From assembly GCF_040493455.1 (NCBI RefSeq), contig NZ_JANFDA010000001.1, forward strand, positions 310,001 to 374,000: a stretch of 64,000 nucleotides of DNA, given 5' to 3'. A program made the position numbers and the translations under genes. The DNA is from Microcosmobacter sp040493455. GTDB taxonomy: Bacteria; Bacteroidota; Bacteroidia; Flavobacteriales; Flavobacteriaceae. Numbering within the stretch: the first letter of the stretch is position 1; every line of letters begins with the position of its first letter. Positions 8,643-17,906 of the stretch are shown here, one piece after another. The notes beneath the pieces are model-generated. The model saw only the letters and a list, made by a program, of their open reading frames with translations, did no database searches and had not been told where the DNA came from.

Positions 8643-9994
8643 TACGCTTTTTCTTCTCCTTTTATTGCATTGATAAAGGTTTGAAAAACGATTTTCAGAT
8701 CTAAAAGCAGAGACCAGTTTTCAATATAAAAGATATCGTATTTTACTCTACCAATAATATCTTTATCTGATTCTACTTCTCCTCTAAATCCACTGATTTG
8801 TGCCAATCCTGTAATACCTGGTTTAACAAAATGACGTACCATGAATTTGTCAATCTTTTTTGCATACATATTTGTATGGCTTACCATATGTGGTCTTGGT
8901 CCTACTACTGACATGTCACCGAAAAGGACATTGAAAAATTGTGGTAGTTCGTCAATACTCGTCTTTCTTATGAATTTCCCAACTCTTGTGACTCGTTGAT
9001 CGCCTCTTGTTGCCTGATGTAAGTGAGCGTCTTTATTTGGGGTCATTGATCTAAACTTATAACAATCAAACTCCTTGTAATTAAATCCGTTTCTGGATTG
9101 TTTGAAAAAAACAGGACCTCTTGATTCTAGCTTAATAAACAATGCTATAACAGGTGTTAACCACGACAAAACGAATACAATAACCAAGCTCGAAAAAGCT
9201 ATATCAAACACTCTCTTTACAATCATATTAAACGAGTCTTCTAGAGGTATGTTTCTAAGACTTAATATTGGTATATAATCGTAGTATTCATATCTTAATC
9301 GCTTGGAGTAGATTTCTTTATTATCTGGAATGAATTTTAAAATTTTTAGATTATTGTCCGCAAAATCTACAATGGCACTTATTTGAGAATTACTTAATTC
9401 AGAAATTGAACAATATATTTCATCTACATCTTGTTCCTTTATATAATCGAAATGGGTGTTTAAATTTTCTTTGTTGTTTTTTAAATCGAAAGTCTTCAGG
9501 TGCATATAACCATATTCTGGACTTGTATTGAAAAAGTTTTCTAATGCCAATGCATTTTTACTGGCGCCAAATATTGCTGTTTTTCTAAAGTTACCTCCAA
9601 AATCGGCTCTATATTTCTGTAGAAGATAATAGATTGTGATCTTCATTAACGCTATCAATGAAAAGGAAATCAACACATATTTTAAAACTCTAAAGGGCTC
9701 TATATCTAACTCTGGATAGAATCCGAAAAAGGCGAAAACTATTAGCGTAAATAAAATTGCCTGTCTTAATATTAATGTCAGAATAGTAACTACCTTAGTA
9801 TAACGATATACTTCATAAAACTTAGAGGTAATGGATAAAACGATCCACGCAATAGCCATAAAGCCCAAATAAACTACTGGGTCTATTTCGGAAAAATAAT
9901 ACTTAATTGCCAATCCATTGATAATACTTAGATCAATGAGATAAGAAATTGGTCTGAGGTAACCAGAGTATCTTCCTTGTTTAAATAAACTCAA
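8639..9994 (-). CDS. Undecaprenyl-phosphate sugar phosphotransferase (WcaJ-like initiating transferase)
   Basis: The 451-residue protein has about four N-terminal membrane helices, a CoA-binding-like Rossmann domain (KTAIFGASKNALAL), a further helix, and from about residue 257 a complete bacterial sugar transferase domain: KRVFDIAFSSL, YKFRSM, TSIDELPQFFNVL, MSVVGPRP and KPGITGLAQISG. This is the architecture of polyprenyl glycosylphosphotransferases such as WcaJ, which move a sugar-1-phosphate to undecaprenyl phosphate to start the repeat unit. It is the last gene of the ugd-uxs unit, one base after the preceding stop. The sugar is probably glucose or a similar hexose, but this is not readable from sequence. 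Confidence 0.92.
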   Translation of the reverse strand: MSLFKQGRYSGYLRPISYLIDLSIINGLAIKYYFSEIDPVVYLGFMAIAWIVLSITSKFYEVYRYTKVVTILTLILRQAILFTLIVFAFFGFYPELDIEPFRVLKYVLISFSLIALMKITIYYLLQKYRADFGGNFRKTAIFGASKNALALENFFNTSPEYGYMHLKTFDLKNNKENLNTHFDYIKEQDVDEIYCSISELSNSQISAIVDFADNNLKILKFIPDNKEIYSKRLRYEYYDYIPILSLRNIPLEDSFNMIVKRVFDIAFSSLVIVFVLSWLTPVIALFIKLESRGPVFFKQSRNGFNYKEFDCYKFRSMTPNKDAHLHQATRGDQRVTRVGKFIRKTSIDELPQFFNVLFGDMSVVGPRPHMVSHTNMYAKKIDKFMVRHFVKPGITGLAQISGFRGEVESDKDIIGRVKYDIFYIENWSLLLDLKIVFQTFINAIKGEEKAY

Positions 9995-9995
9995 A

Positions 9996-10982
9996 TTATC
10001 GTTTTATATGCTTGGTAAAATCTTTATGTTCTCTTTTATATAGTTCTTCTTGTGGTAGTTCTTTGAAGTATTGGTATGTCTTCTTCATCCCTTCCTCTCT
10101 ATCAACTTTAGGTTTCCAATTTAATATTTTTTTTGCTAAATCAATATTTGGTTGCCTTTGTAAGGGATCATCCTTGGGTAAAGGTTTAAATATTATTTTT
10201 TGATCAGAATCCGTTAGCTTTATAATCTCTTTCGCAAAATCAAGAATACTTATTTCGTTTGGGTTTCCAATGTTTACTGGTAAATCATAATCACTAAATA
10301 GCAAACGGTAAATCCCATCTACTTGATCATCTACATAACAAAAAGATCTGGTCTGAGATCCATCTCCAAAAACTGTAAGATCTTCTCCTCTTAACGCTTG
10401 TCCCATAAATGCAGGAATTACTCTACCATCATTTAATCGCATTCTTGGGCCATAGGTATTAAAGATCCTTACTATTCTAGTTTCCAAACCATGAAATCTA
10501 TTATATGCCATAGTAATAGATTCTTGAAAACGCTTTGCTTCATCGTAAACCCCTCTGGGACCAATTGTATTTACATTACCATAGTAATCTTCGGTTTGAG
10601 GGTGAACTAAAGGATCACCATAAATTTCGGAGGTAGATGCTATGAGTATTCTGGATTTTTTTTCTTTTGCTAGTCCTAATAAATTGTGTGTGCCAAGCGC
10701 ACCTACTTTTAAGGTCTGAATTGGTATTTTTAAATAATCTATTGGGCTGGCTGGAGAAGCGAAGTGTAAGATGTAATCTAATTTCCCAGAAACATGCACA
10801 AATCTTGTAACATCGTGATTATGAAATTCAAAGTTTTCATTCGGGAAAAGGTGAGCTATGTTTTTGAGGTCTCCTGTAATTAGGTTGTCCATCCCTATAA
10901 CATAGAATCCTTCATTAATGAATTTGTCACACAAATGAGACCCTAAAAACCCCGCAGCTCCTGTAATAAGAATTCTCTTCAT
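9996..10982 (-). CDS. UDP-glucuronate decarboxylase (UDP-xylose synthase)
   Basis: This 328-residue extended SDR enzyme has the NAD motif GAAGFLGSH (8-16), the active-site strand TSEIYGDPLVHPQTEDYYGN and the catalytic YDEAK (Y146, K150). The combination of TSE-YGDP-HPQ-E-Y-GNVN and YDEAKR is the hallmark of UDP-glucuronate decarboxylases, which make UDP-xylose. The gene directly follows ugd, which supplies the substrate; the ugd stop and this start overlap as TAATG, so translation is probably coupled. A 4,6-dehydratase activity is less likely given the motifs and the partner gene. Confidence 0.9.
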   Translation of the reverse strand: MKRILITGAAGFLGSHLCDKFINEGFYVIGMDNLITGDLKNIAHLFPNENFEFHNHDVTRFVHVSGKLDYILHFASPASPIDYLKIPIQTLKVGALGTHNLLGLAKEKKSRILIASTSEIYGDPLVHPQTEDYYGNVNTIGPRGVYDEAKRFQESITMAYNRFHGLETRIVRIFNTYGPRMRLNDGRVIPAFMGQALRGEDLTVFGDGSQTRSFCYVDDQVDGIYRLLFSDYDLPVNIGNPNEISILDFAKEIIKLTDSDQKIIFKPLPKDDPLQRQPNIDLAKKILNWKPKVDREEGMKKTYQYFKELPQEELYKREHKDFTKHIKR

Positions 10983-12280
10983 TATCTACCAATTGAACTA
11001 TAATATTCTACTTCTTTTTTAATTTCGTTTAAATCATACAAATTTCTCCCATCAAAAATAACTGAGTCTTTCATTCTATTTCTAATTTTGGAGAAATCTG
11101 GTGTTCTAAAAATACTCCATTCTGTACAAATAACCAGCGCATCAGCATTATCTAGGGCATCGTACATAGTGTTAGCAAATGAAATTCTATCACCTAGCTT
11201 CCGTTGAACGTTAGGCATTGCTTCAGGGTCAAATGCATTGATAGTTGCTCCTGAAGCAAGAAGCTCTTCAATCATATAGAGTGAAGGGGCTTCTCTAATG
11301 TCATCTGTTTCTGGCTTGAATGCCAATCCCCAAATAGCTATTTTTCTTCCTTCTAAGTTGTTATTGAAATAATCTTTTATTCTTGGGATTAAGATAGTCT
11401 TTTGCTTACTATTAATGTCGATAACAGCATCTAATATTTTAAAATCATACCCAATGTCTTTCCCTGATTTATTAAGTGCTTTTACATCTTTTGGGAAACA
11501 AGACCCTCCGTATCCTATTCCTGGAAATAAGAATCTTTTTCCAATTCTGGAATCAGTCCCCATTCCAATTCTTACCTTGTCTACATCTGCTCCTACTTTT
11601 TCGCAAAAGTTGGCTATTTCATTCATGAACGTGATTTTTGTAGCCAAAAATGAGTTTGCAGCATATTTAGTAAGTTCAGCGGATTTTTCATCCATTGTAA
11701 TGATTGGGTTCCCGGATCTAACGTAAGGCTTGTAAATCTTTTTCATTATTTCTAAGGCTCTTTGTGAATCAGAGCCTACAACAATACGTTCCGGTTTTAG
11801 AAAATCATCAACAGCAAAACCTTCTCTTAAAAATTCAGGATTAGAAACCACATCAAATTCTACATCTGTATGTTCTCTAATTGCTTCTTCTACTTTTTTT
11901 GATGTCCCAACTGGCACAGTACTTTTATCAACGATTACCTTATAATCTTTGATTAGCTTGCCTATATCGTGTGCTACGCCTAGAATATATTTTAAGTCTG
12001 CTGATCCGTCTTCATCTTCAGGAGTTGGTAGGGCTAAAAAAATAACAGAACCATGATCTAGACCTTCTTTTAATGATGTAGAAAATTTTAACCGTTCTGC
12101 TTTTAAGTTTCTTTCAAAGATTACATCTAGATGAGGCTCGTAAATTGGAACCTCTCCATTTTTCATTTTCTCAACTTTTTGTTCATCTATATCAATACAT
12201 AAAACTTCATTTCCTGTCTCTGCTAAGCATGTACCCGTTACTAAACCTACGTAACCAGTTCCGACAACTGTTATTTTCAT
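10982..12280 (-). CDS. ugd: UDP-glucose 6-dehydrogenase
   Basis: The 432-residue enzyme oxidises UDP-glucose to UDP-glucuronate. It has the NAD motif GTGYVGLVTG (7-16), the lysine strand VDKSTVPVGT, NPEFLREG, and the catalytic cysteine in GYGGSCFPKD (C261). The C-terminal UDP-binding domain contains IWGLAFKPETDDIREAPS. Length is typical for the family. It begins a three-gene unit with its own promoter: ugd, UDP-xylose synthase, WcaJ-like transferase. Confidence 0.95.
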   Translation of the reverse strand: MKITVVGTGYVGLVTGTCLAETGNEVLCIDIDEQKVEKMKNGEVPIYEPHLDVIFERNLKAERLKFSTSLKEGLDHGSVIFLALPTPEDEDGSADLKYILGVAHDIGKLIKDYKVIVDKSTVPVGTSKKVEEAIREHTDVEFDVVSNPEFLREGFAVDDFLKPERIVVGSDSQRALEIMKKIYKPYVRSGNPIITMDEKSAELTKYAANSFLATKITFMNEIANFCEKVGADVDKVRIGMGTDSRIGKRFLFPGIGYGGSCFPKDVKALNKSGKDIGYDFKILDAVIDINSKQKTILIPRIKDYFNNNLEGRKIAIWGLAFKPETDDIREAPSLYMIEELLASGATINAFDPEAMPNVQRKLGDRISFANTMYDALDNADALVICTEWSIFRTPDFSKIRNRMKDSVIFDGRNLYDLNEIKKEVEYYSSIGR

Positions 12281-12298
12281 ATTATTTTTTTATTTATG

Positions 12299-12306
12299 CA
12301 AATGTA
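12299..12306 (-). promoter_or_regulatory. Promoter -7 element for ugd unit
   Basis: TACATTTG on the minus strand matches TAnnTTTG and lies 19 bases before the ugd ATG, in the only sizeable gap (69 bases) in this part of the locus. No good -33 element is seen. Confidence 0.5.
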
Positions 12307-12349
12307 ATTAAGTATAATTAACTATTCTGATCTATTTAATAATTGATTT

Positions 12350-13555
12350 TTAAATCTCTGAAAGCTTTTCTATGAAGCTAGACATTATTTGTTCTTTGGA
12401 GAAATGGTCTAGTATGTAGGCCCTTGCATTTTTGCCCATATTTAGATAATCATTTTCGTTTTGGAATAAGTCGTTAACCATTTCAATTATAGCATCGGAG
12501 TATTCTGTAAAATAGAGCCCTCCTTTTGATTCATCAATTATTGATTTAACTTCGGATTTACCATGTCCTATAACAATTGATGGCTTTTCACTTGCCATCA
12601 TTCCTAGCACTTTAGACGGCATGACTGTATCTATAACATCTTGTTTTAGGAATAATAAATGAGCATCACAACTACAAAGTAGATCGGATAATTCTTGATA
12701 AGGTACTGGTGGATGAATTGTAACATTATTATTGTCTCTTAGTTCTTCCTGTAGCCATTTTTTCATGGAGCCATCTCCTACTATAATGATATCATATATA
12801 TCCGGGTTTAATTCATTGCAAAATTTTACAAAAGTGCTCCAGTCTTGTTTATCTCCAATATTTCCTGAGTATAGTAGTTTTATCTTCTGAGAAGATAAAT
12901 ATTTATGAGTATTTGATCTCTTTGGGTTTACAAAATTCTCGTCAATCCAATTTGGGAAGTAAAACTTATCTGAGCTTGTCTTGTTCGACAATTTCTTAAT
13001 CATACTTTTACTTATGGTGCTTGCTATATCTGCTTTAGAAAACAACCATTTTTCTATTCTAAAAAGAAAGGAAAACAAAATAGATTTTTTGTTACCCAAG
13101 CCTGTTTGAATTGCTGCATCGAACTCAAAGTCTTGAATATGTATCCATAACTTAGCCTTTAGTCTTTTCTTTAAAATGTATCCTATTAATGTTGATGTGG
13201 TAAATGGAACAACGGCAATTACTAAATCAGATTTTTTTATTTTATAGGAGTTAATAAAAGTCCCAAAAGTAAAATCCAACATGTGCACGACCCTCTTGAA
13301 AAAAGTTGGTTTACTGGGTACATATTGTTTATACCTGTATATCTTGATTCCATTTTCCTCTTCCTTAAGGAATGTAGATTTTTGTCTATAGTCATTATTT
13401 ATCCTCCATTGAGGATAATAAGGAAAAGCAGTTAGTACTGATATATTATATCCTTGTTTTGATAAAAATTCTGCCCATTGGGTAGAGTACAAACCTATAG
13501 CAGAATCCTCAGGGGCATAATTTAGGCTAATTAGCGTAATATTTTTTCTTTCCAA
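12350..13555 (-). CDS. Glycosyltransferase family 4 (WcaI/WbuB-like)
   Basis: The 401-residue protein begins ISLNYAPEDSAIGLYSTQWAEFL, the acceptor-side loop of colanic acid WcaI-type GT4 enzymes. YSGNIGDKQDW opens the donor domain, and PSKVLGMMASEKPSIVIG holds the nucleotide-sugar binding region. It is predicted to be cytoplasmic or membrane-peripheral and to extend the lipid-linked repeat. It is the last gene of the long beta-helix-to-GT unit and lies three bases after the acetyltransferase-like gene. It is a separate paralogue from the GT4 at 7479. Confidence 0.88.
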   Translation of the reverse strand: MERKNITLISLNYAPEDSAIGLYSTQWAEFLSKQGYNISVLTAFPYYPQWRINNDYRQKSTFLKEEENGIKIYRYKQYVPSKPTFFKRVVHMLDFTFGTFINSYKIKKSDLVIAVVPFTTSTLIGYILKKRLKAKLWIHIQDFEFDAAIQTGLGNKKSILFSFLFRIEKWLFSKADIASTISKSMIKKLSNKTSSDKFYFPNWIDENFVNPKRSNTHKYLSSQKIKLLYSGNIGDKQDWSTFVKFCNELNPDIYDIIIVGDGSMKKWLQEELRDNNNVTIHPPVPYQELSDLLCSCDAHLLFLKQDVIDTVMPSKVLGMMASEKPSIVIGHGKSEVKSIIDESKGGLYFTEYSDAIIEMVNDLFQNENDYLNMGKNARAYILDHFSKEQIMSSFIEKLSEI

Positions 13556-13558
13556 ATC

Positions 13559-14122
13559 TCAAAATCGATCTTTAATTGGCTTGGCTGGATTCCCAACACA
13601 AACTTTTCCTTTTGGTAGGTTTTTAAAAACACTACTTCTTGCTCCTACGACCGTATTATCCTCGATGCTTATATTTGGTGCAACGTACACATCTGTGGCT
13701 AACCAACATTTGTTTCCAATTGTAATCTTCTTAGAAAAAATACTAAAATCCTCAGAATTATATTCATGAGAACCTGTACATATATAGCACTTTTGAGAGA
13801 TAACCGTATTAGCTCCTATTTCAATTTCACCAAGTGAATATAATACAACATCATCTCCAATCCAACTATAATCACCAATTGTAATTTTCCAGGGATAAGT
13901 GACTTGGGCACTTGGTCTTATAATTACTCCTTTACCTATTTTGGCTCCAAAGGAATTTAATAAAAACCGTCTCCATGAGTACATAAATTGAGGAGAAGTT
14001 CTAAAAAACACAACATATACTATTCGCCATAATTGAACTACAACCTTAGACCTTCCTCTAAAACCTTTAGGGGTCCTATATAGATTAAGGTTTTGAAAAT
14101 TGTATTTCTCTTTTGTATCCAT
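13559..14122 (-). CDS. WcaF-like polysaccharide O-acetyltransferase
   Basis: This 187-residue protein is a left-handed beta-helix acetyltransferase. Hexapeptide repeats run from about residue 60 to 175 (IGKGVIIRPSAQV, IGDYSWIGDDV, IGANTVISQ, IGNKCWLATDV, IEDNTVVGARSSV). The catalytic-type histidine lies in CTGSHEYNS (H119), as in WcaF. It probably transfers acetyl from acetyl-CoA to a sugar of the repeat unit. It is sandwiched between two GT4 genes with gaps of 2 and 3 bases, so co-translation is likely. Confidence 0.88.
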   Translation of the reverse strand: MDTKEKYNFQNLNLYRTPKGFRGRSKVVVQLWRIVYVVFFRTSPQFMYSWRRFLLNSFGAKIGKGVIIRPSAQVTYPWKITIGDYSWIGDDVVLYSLGEIEIGANTVISQKCYICTGSHEYNSEDFSIFSKKITIGNKCWLATDVYVAPNISIEDNTVVGARSSVFKNLPKGKVCVGNPAKPIKDRF

Positions 14123-14124
14123 TT

Positions 14125-15225
14125 TTAGGCTTCGAGTATTTGTGTCAAATTATCAATATAATTTTGCACACTATATTTAGACTGAGCATACTCTATGTTA
14201 TGTCTTCTGATGTTTGTACTATCCTCTGGGTTTTCCTTTACTTTTACAAGCTTATCAAAAATACTTGACGCACTTTGCTTATCTACATAAAAGCCGTTTA
14301 TTTTATCTTCAAAAATATCAGGAATTCCTGCATGCCTTGTAGTTATAATTAAACTACCCGTCCCCATAGCTTCTATAATAGCAAATGGTTGTGCTTCCAT
14401 AGTATAAAAAGTTGGTAAAACAAACACATTTGCCCAAGCAAAAAGTTCTTTCTTGCTTTGACCAGATACAATGCCGCAGTATTCTGCGTTTCTTAATTTA
14501 TTAAAATAACTCTCTATTCTAGTTCTATGCCTTTCATCTATATTGCCTGCAATCTTTGCTTTATATTCAATGCCATTTTTTTCCAATAATGTTAAAGCCT
14601 CTAGTAGGTCGAAAATCCCTTTTTCTTCCATAAGATTACTTAAATATACTATTCTCAAAGATTTTTCTTGAAGTTTTTGTTCTACTTGTTCTTGGTCTAA
14701 AAACAGATAGTCTTCCAAAAAATTATATAAAACATGGATTTTGTCATTATCGATAAAAGAATCCATATTGTGTGTTAAGGACTCCGAAGAAACTATCCCT
14801 TTGTTGCTTTTGCTTAGCAATGCTTTAAAATATTTTTTTTTGAAGCCTTTGAGAAGCTTATACTGTCTGCCAACAAAATTTCCATGAATATGTACGATGA
14901 GTTCTTTCCCTAGTAACTTGCTAAGAAAGATAAAAATAGTATATTTTGATATTCCAAGAAATGTTTGACCAGGAACCATATAAATTTTATCTGACTTAAA
15001 AATCTTGTAGGCCAAAAAATTAAATTTGAGATAGAACAGAAGCTTGGACCAGGAAAAAACCCCAATGTTTTCATCAAATTTATTATAAGACATGTTAATA
15101 GAATCCATCTTATAATCTCCTGAATTACCTAAATTATCAACAACAATTTTGTTCCCTAAAGATGCGCCTGTTATTGGGTCTGGTAGTGGTCCAATTAACA
15201 ACACATCTGTTTGCTTCTTATTCAT
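14125..15225 (-). CDS. Glycosyltransferase family 4
   Basis: The 366-residue protein has the GT4 two-domain layout. The start VLLIGPLPDPITGASLGNK is the acceptor loop, and VYLSNLMEEKGIFDLLEAL opens the donor domain. The E-x7-E type motif is present in EAQPFAIIEAMGTGSLIITT. It should add one sugar to the growing repeat unit on the cytoplasmic face of the membrane. Its start overlaps the end of the upstream ligase/polymerase gene by 8 bases. Linkage and sugar are unknown. Confidence 0.88.
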   Translation of the reverse strand: MNKKQTDVLLIGPLPDPITGASLGNKIVVDNLGNSGDYKMDSINMSYNKFDENIGVFSWSKLLFYLKFNFLAYKIFKSDKIYMVPGQTFLGISKYTIFIFLSKLLGKELIVHIHGNFVGRQYKLLKGFKKKYFKALLSKSNKGIVSSESLTHNMDSFIDNDKIHVLYNFLEDYLFLDQEQVEQKLQEKSLRIVYLSNLMEEKGIFDLLEALTLLEKNGIEYKAKIAGNIDERHRTRIESYFNKLRNAEYCGIVSGQSKKELFAWANVFVLPTFYTMEAQPFAIIEAMGTGSLIITTRHAGIPDIFEDKINGFYVDKQSASSIFDKLVKVKENPEDSTNIRRHNIEYAQSKYSVQNYIDNLTQILEA

Positions 15226-16462
15226 TTACAGTTTTTTTGTACGCTTCGAATGCAAATAAATTAATAATAAACGAAAAAAGCAGCACTCCGTTCTGTCTTT
15301 CTAAAATATTTTCAGTCAACATGGACACAAAAAACAAAATAATAACTGAAATATGCACAAAGCTTGAAGATTTGATTGCCAATTTAAGATTGTATAAAAC
15401 CATCCCTAATAATGAAGCTACCCCAATAACTCCAGCAGCTAACCAAGCACTTAAAAATTGATTGTGAGAATTATAGTATTCTTTTATTGTTATGTTTGAG
15501 TTTGTAAAATAACACTCAGATAGGACTGCCTTTGTATCGCCAACTCCGTATCCTAATAATGGATTATCTCCAATTAAACTCAAACTACAGTCATATATCA
15601 TCATCCTTATTGTTGTGGATCCCAACTTGCTGTTGTTAGAATTTAAAAAAGCCTCTAATAATTCTGAAAATCTATTCTTTATTGGTGGTATGTTATATCC
15701 AATTATCAACAGTCCAAATGTTATAATCAAAAACCATATAAGGTTTCGCCTTTTTTGATTTTTTGAAAAGTGGATCAAAAAGATTAAAAATGACGTTGCA
15801 ATTATTCCTTTACGTGTAAGTATTGCTAAAATTATTGCTAGAAAAACAACACAAATTAAGAAGACTACTTTTTTTAACTTGGTGGTAATAAGTTTGTAAA
15901 TATGCACAGCAAACACCAAAGAAATGCTTAGATACAATGAAGCATATATTGGATGCATTGAGTATTTCCCATACTTTGAGTTTAATCTCTCGCTGTAATC
16001 GCGAAATATGAGCCAGTTAATATGGTCATTGAAATAATTGTGGATAAAAACCCCTATAAAGAAAATTATACACGAGAAAAAAATGAGCAAGTATAGTCTA
16101 TTCTTTAATGCTCTAAAATCGGAAATATATAATGATTTGTAAAGATATACACTTATGGGGAGTATCAGTATCCCAAAAGAAACCATAACTCTTTTTAGTC
16201 CATAATTAAAATTGTCTGTATAAAGTAGACTAATTGCAATGACAAAAAAGTAAATCGTATTTATTATTAGGGTTTTGTTTTTTAGGCTTGGTAATGACTT
16301 GAAGTTATTGAACAATACCGTTAACACTACAAACAGGATTAAAAAAAACAGGGCTATATTTCTTAGGTTTTCTGTGAATAATAATGAAACTCCAAAAAAC
16401 AAAAAGCCAGACTCAAAAAAAAACCTGATATGTTGTTTTTGTAGATTAAGCATTTGATTCAT
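15218..16462 (-). CDS. O-antigen ligase/polymerase family membrane protein (Wzy_C type)
   Basis: The 414-residue protein has about ten to twelve membrane helices. A large extracytoplasmic loop carries MIYDCSLSLIGDNPLLGYGVGDTK and HNQFLSAWLAAGVIGV, the pattern of the O-antigen ligase/polymerase (Wzy_C) domain. It could be the polymerase joining repeat units or the ligase moving chains to lipid A core. A second polymerase-like gene precedes it with a 17-base overlap, so the two jobs may be divided between them. The choice cannot be made from sequence. Confidence 0.85.
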   Translation of the reverse strand: MNQMLNLQKQHIRFFFESGFLFFGVSLLFTENLRNIALFFLILFVVLTVLFNNFKSLPSLKNKTLIINTIYFFVIAISLLYTDNFNYGLKRVMVSFGILILPISVYLYKSLYISDFRALKNRLYLLIFFSCIIFFIGVFIHNYFNDHINWLIFRDYSERLNSKYGKYSMHPIYASLYLSISLVFAVHIYKLITTKLKKVVFLICVVFLAIILAILTRKGIIATSFLIFLIHFSKNQKRRNLIWFLIITFGLLIIGYNIPPIKNRFSELLEAFLNSNNSKLGSTTIRMMIYDCSLSLIGDNPLLGYGVGDTKAVLSECYFTNSNITIKEYYNSHNQFLSAWLAAGVIGVASLLGMVLYNLKLAIKSSSFVHISVIILFFVSMLTENILERQNGVLLFSFIINLFAFEAYKKTVNE

Positions 16463-17894
16463 TTACTCTTTTCTTCTTCTTGAAAGACCAAGCTAAAAAG
16501 ACATTTATTGCTTTTGGTATCAACATAACTCCTATAAGTGTTCCAATAAAGTATGAGAAACCATTAGTAAAATCACCTCTTAGGAAAAACAATAAGTGAA
16601 CAGAAAAATAAAACGCCATGATTCTCTTTAAGGGATCATTACTAAATAACCAGTTTAGCAATTTAACTACAAAATAAGCAAGGGCTGTTGCCATTAAAAT
16701 AATTCCTATAAATCCAAAATTAATATAGCCCTCAGAAACCATGGGGTTAGATAGGTTATGATATACAAAATCATATTCATCTATGACATAATTCCCTATT
16801 AACTCTCCAGTAGATGTTGGTTTAGATGCCCAAATGCTTCGAGGCACAAAAAACAATAAGCCGCTTAATAGCTGAAAACCAAATGACATACCATGTTTGC
16901 TAACATATTCAGCTGTTGCCATTACATTGGCAAATGCATCATAGTGTAGGGTGAAAAAACTAGATACAATGCCTTCTTTTTCATAATGTTCAGTAATAAG
17001 GCTTGGATTATTTATTATTTCCATTATAGTAGCATCTAGATGTGTTAATCCAGCAACTAAGGGAAATAAAATAACTAATGAGAAAAATAAGAAAAGAAAA
17101 GATTTAGAATTACTATTCAACGTTTTGGGTGCAAATAGGAATAATAATGTTATATAAATTGGTCCTATTGCATTTCTCTTTTCAGTCAAAGGGTTTTTAA
17201 AAACCAATAAAAGTGTAATCAGTAATATATATACTAAAAAAAGGATGATCGCGTTGTTTGTAATCTTTCTGTTGTTTTGAAAGTAGCTTTTTATCAATAC
17301 AATTGCTCCTAAAGGCATCATATAAAGTACCTTCTTTAGAATTAGCTGTCCAGAAACCGAAATATTATACCTAGCATTAGTTATCCAATGGGACTCAGTA
17401 AATAGGTTAATTATATAGCTTCTACTTAAGTATAATGTCATAATCCCAGCCAATAGTATAATAAGTACCGTTAAGGGTGTGTATTTACTGTTTATATCCT
17501 TTACTGTTATCGTACTTGGCTTCTTTAAGTGTCTTTTTTTGAAGAACAAGTAACTCATGAAAAAGCAAAAATGGAAGCATAGGATTAAAACATTGGCATA
17601 AACAACTTTAGATTCGGAATATGGAAAATAGTTAGGAAACGCATGGCTCTGTTCATCGAAAGAGCCTATCTGCACCATTGGAGCTAAAATAAAAAACAGA
17701 AAATTGAACGTTATATATGCTGACAAGAAGGGTGAATATGTCTTTTCAATCTTTAAATGATAAATAAACATAATGGTAAGAAACAACCAATTGGCAAAGA
17801 AAGACCCCCACACAAATAAGTTTTCAAAAAAAGAAATAAACAAGAGTGCACTTACTAATAAATACAAACCGATTATAAAATTATTGAGCTTCAT
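16446..17894 (-). CDS. Oligosaccharide repeat-unit polymerase-like membrane protein (Wzy)
   Basis: The 482-residue protein has about twelve hydrophobic helices. Its charged loops include NPLTEKRNAIGPIYITLLFLF and FFVPRSIWASKPTSTGELIG, typical of the O-antigen polysaccharide polymerase Wzy family (EpsG/WbaV-like, little conserved). It is unlike the Wzy_C protein encoded next to it, which makes this the better Wzy candidate and the neighbour a candidate ligase. It lies 12 bases after wzx, consistent with a Wzx/Wzy assembly route. Assignment rests on topology and context. Confidence 0.8.
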   Translation of the reverse strand: MKLNNFIIGLYLLVSALLFISFFENLFVWGSFFANWLFLTIMFIYHLKIEKTYSPFLSAYITFNFLFFILAPMVQIGSFDEQSHAFPNYFPYSESKVVYANVLILCFHFCFFMSYLFFKKRHLKKPSTITVKDINSKYTPLTVLIILLAGIMTLYLSRSYIINLFTESHWITNARYNISVSGQLILKKVLYMMPLGAIVLIKSYFQNNRKITNNAIILFLVYILLITLLLVFKNPLTEKRNAIGPIYITLLFLFAPKTLNSNSKSFLFLFFSLVILFPLVAGLTHLDATIMEIINNPSLITEHYEKEGIVSSFFTLHYDAFANVMATAEYVSKHGMSFGFQLLSGLLFFVPRSIWASKPTSTGELIGNYVIDEYDFVYHNLSNPMVSEGYINFGFIGIILMATALAYFVVKLLNWLFSNDPLKRIMAFYFSVHLLFFLRGDFTNGFSYFIGTLIGVMLIPKAINVFLAWSFKKKKRVNESNA

Positions 17895-17906
17895 TTAAAT
17901 AATCAA

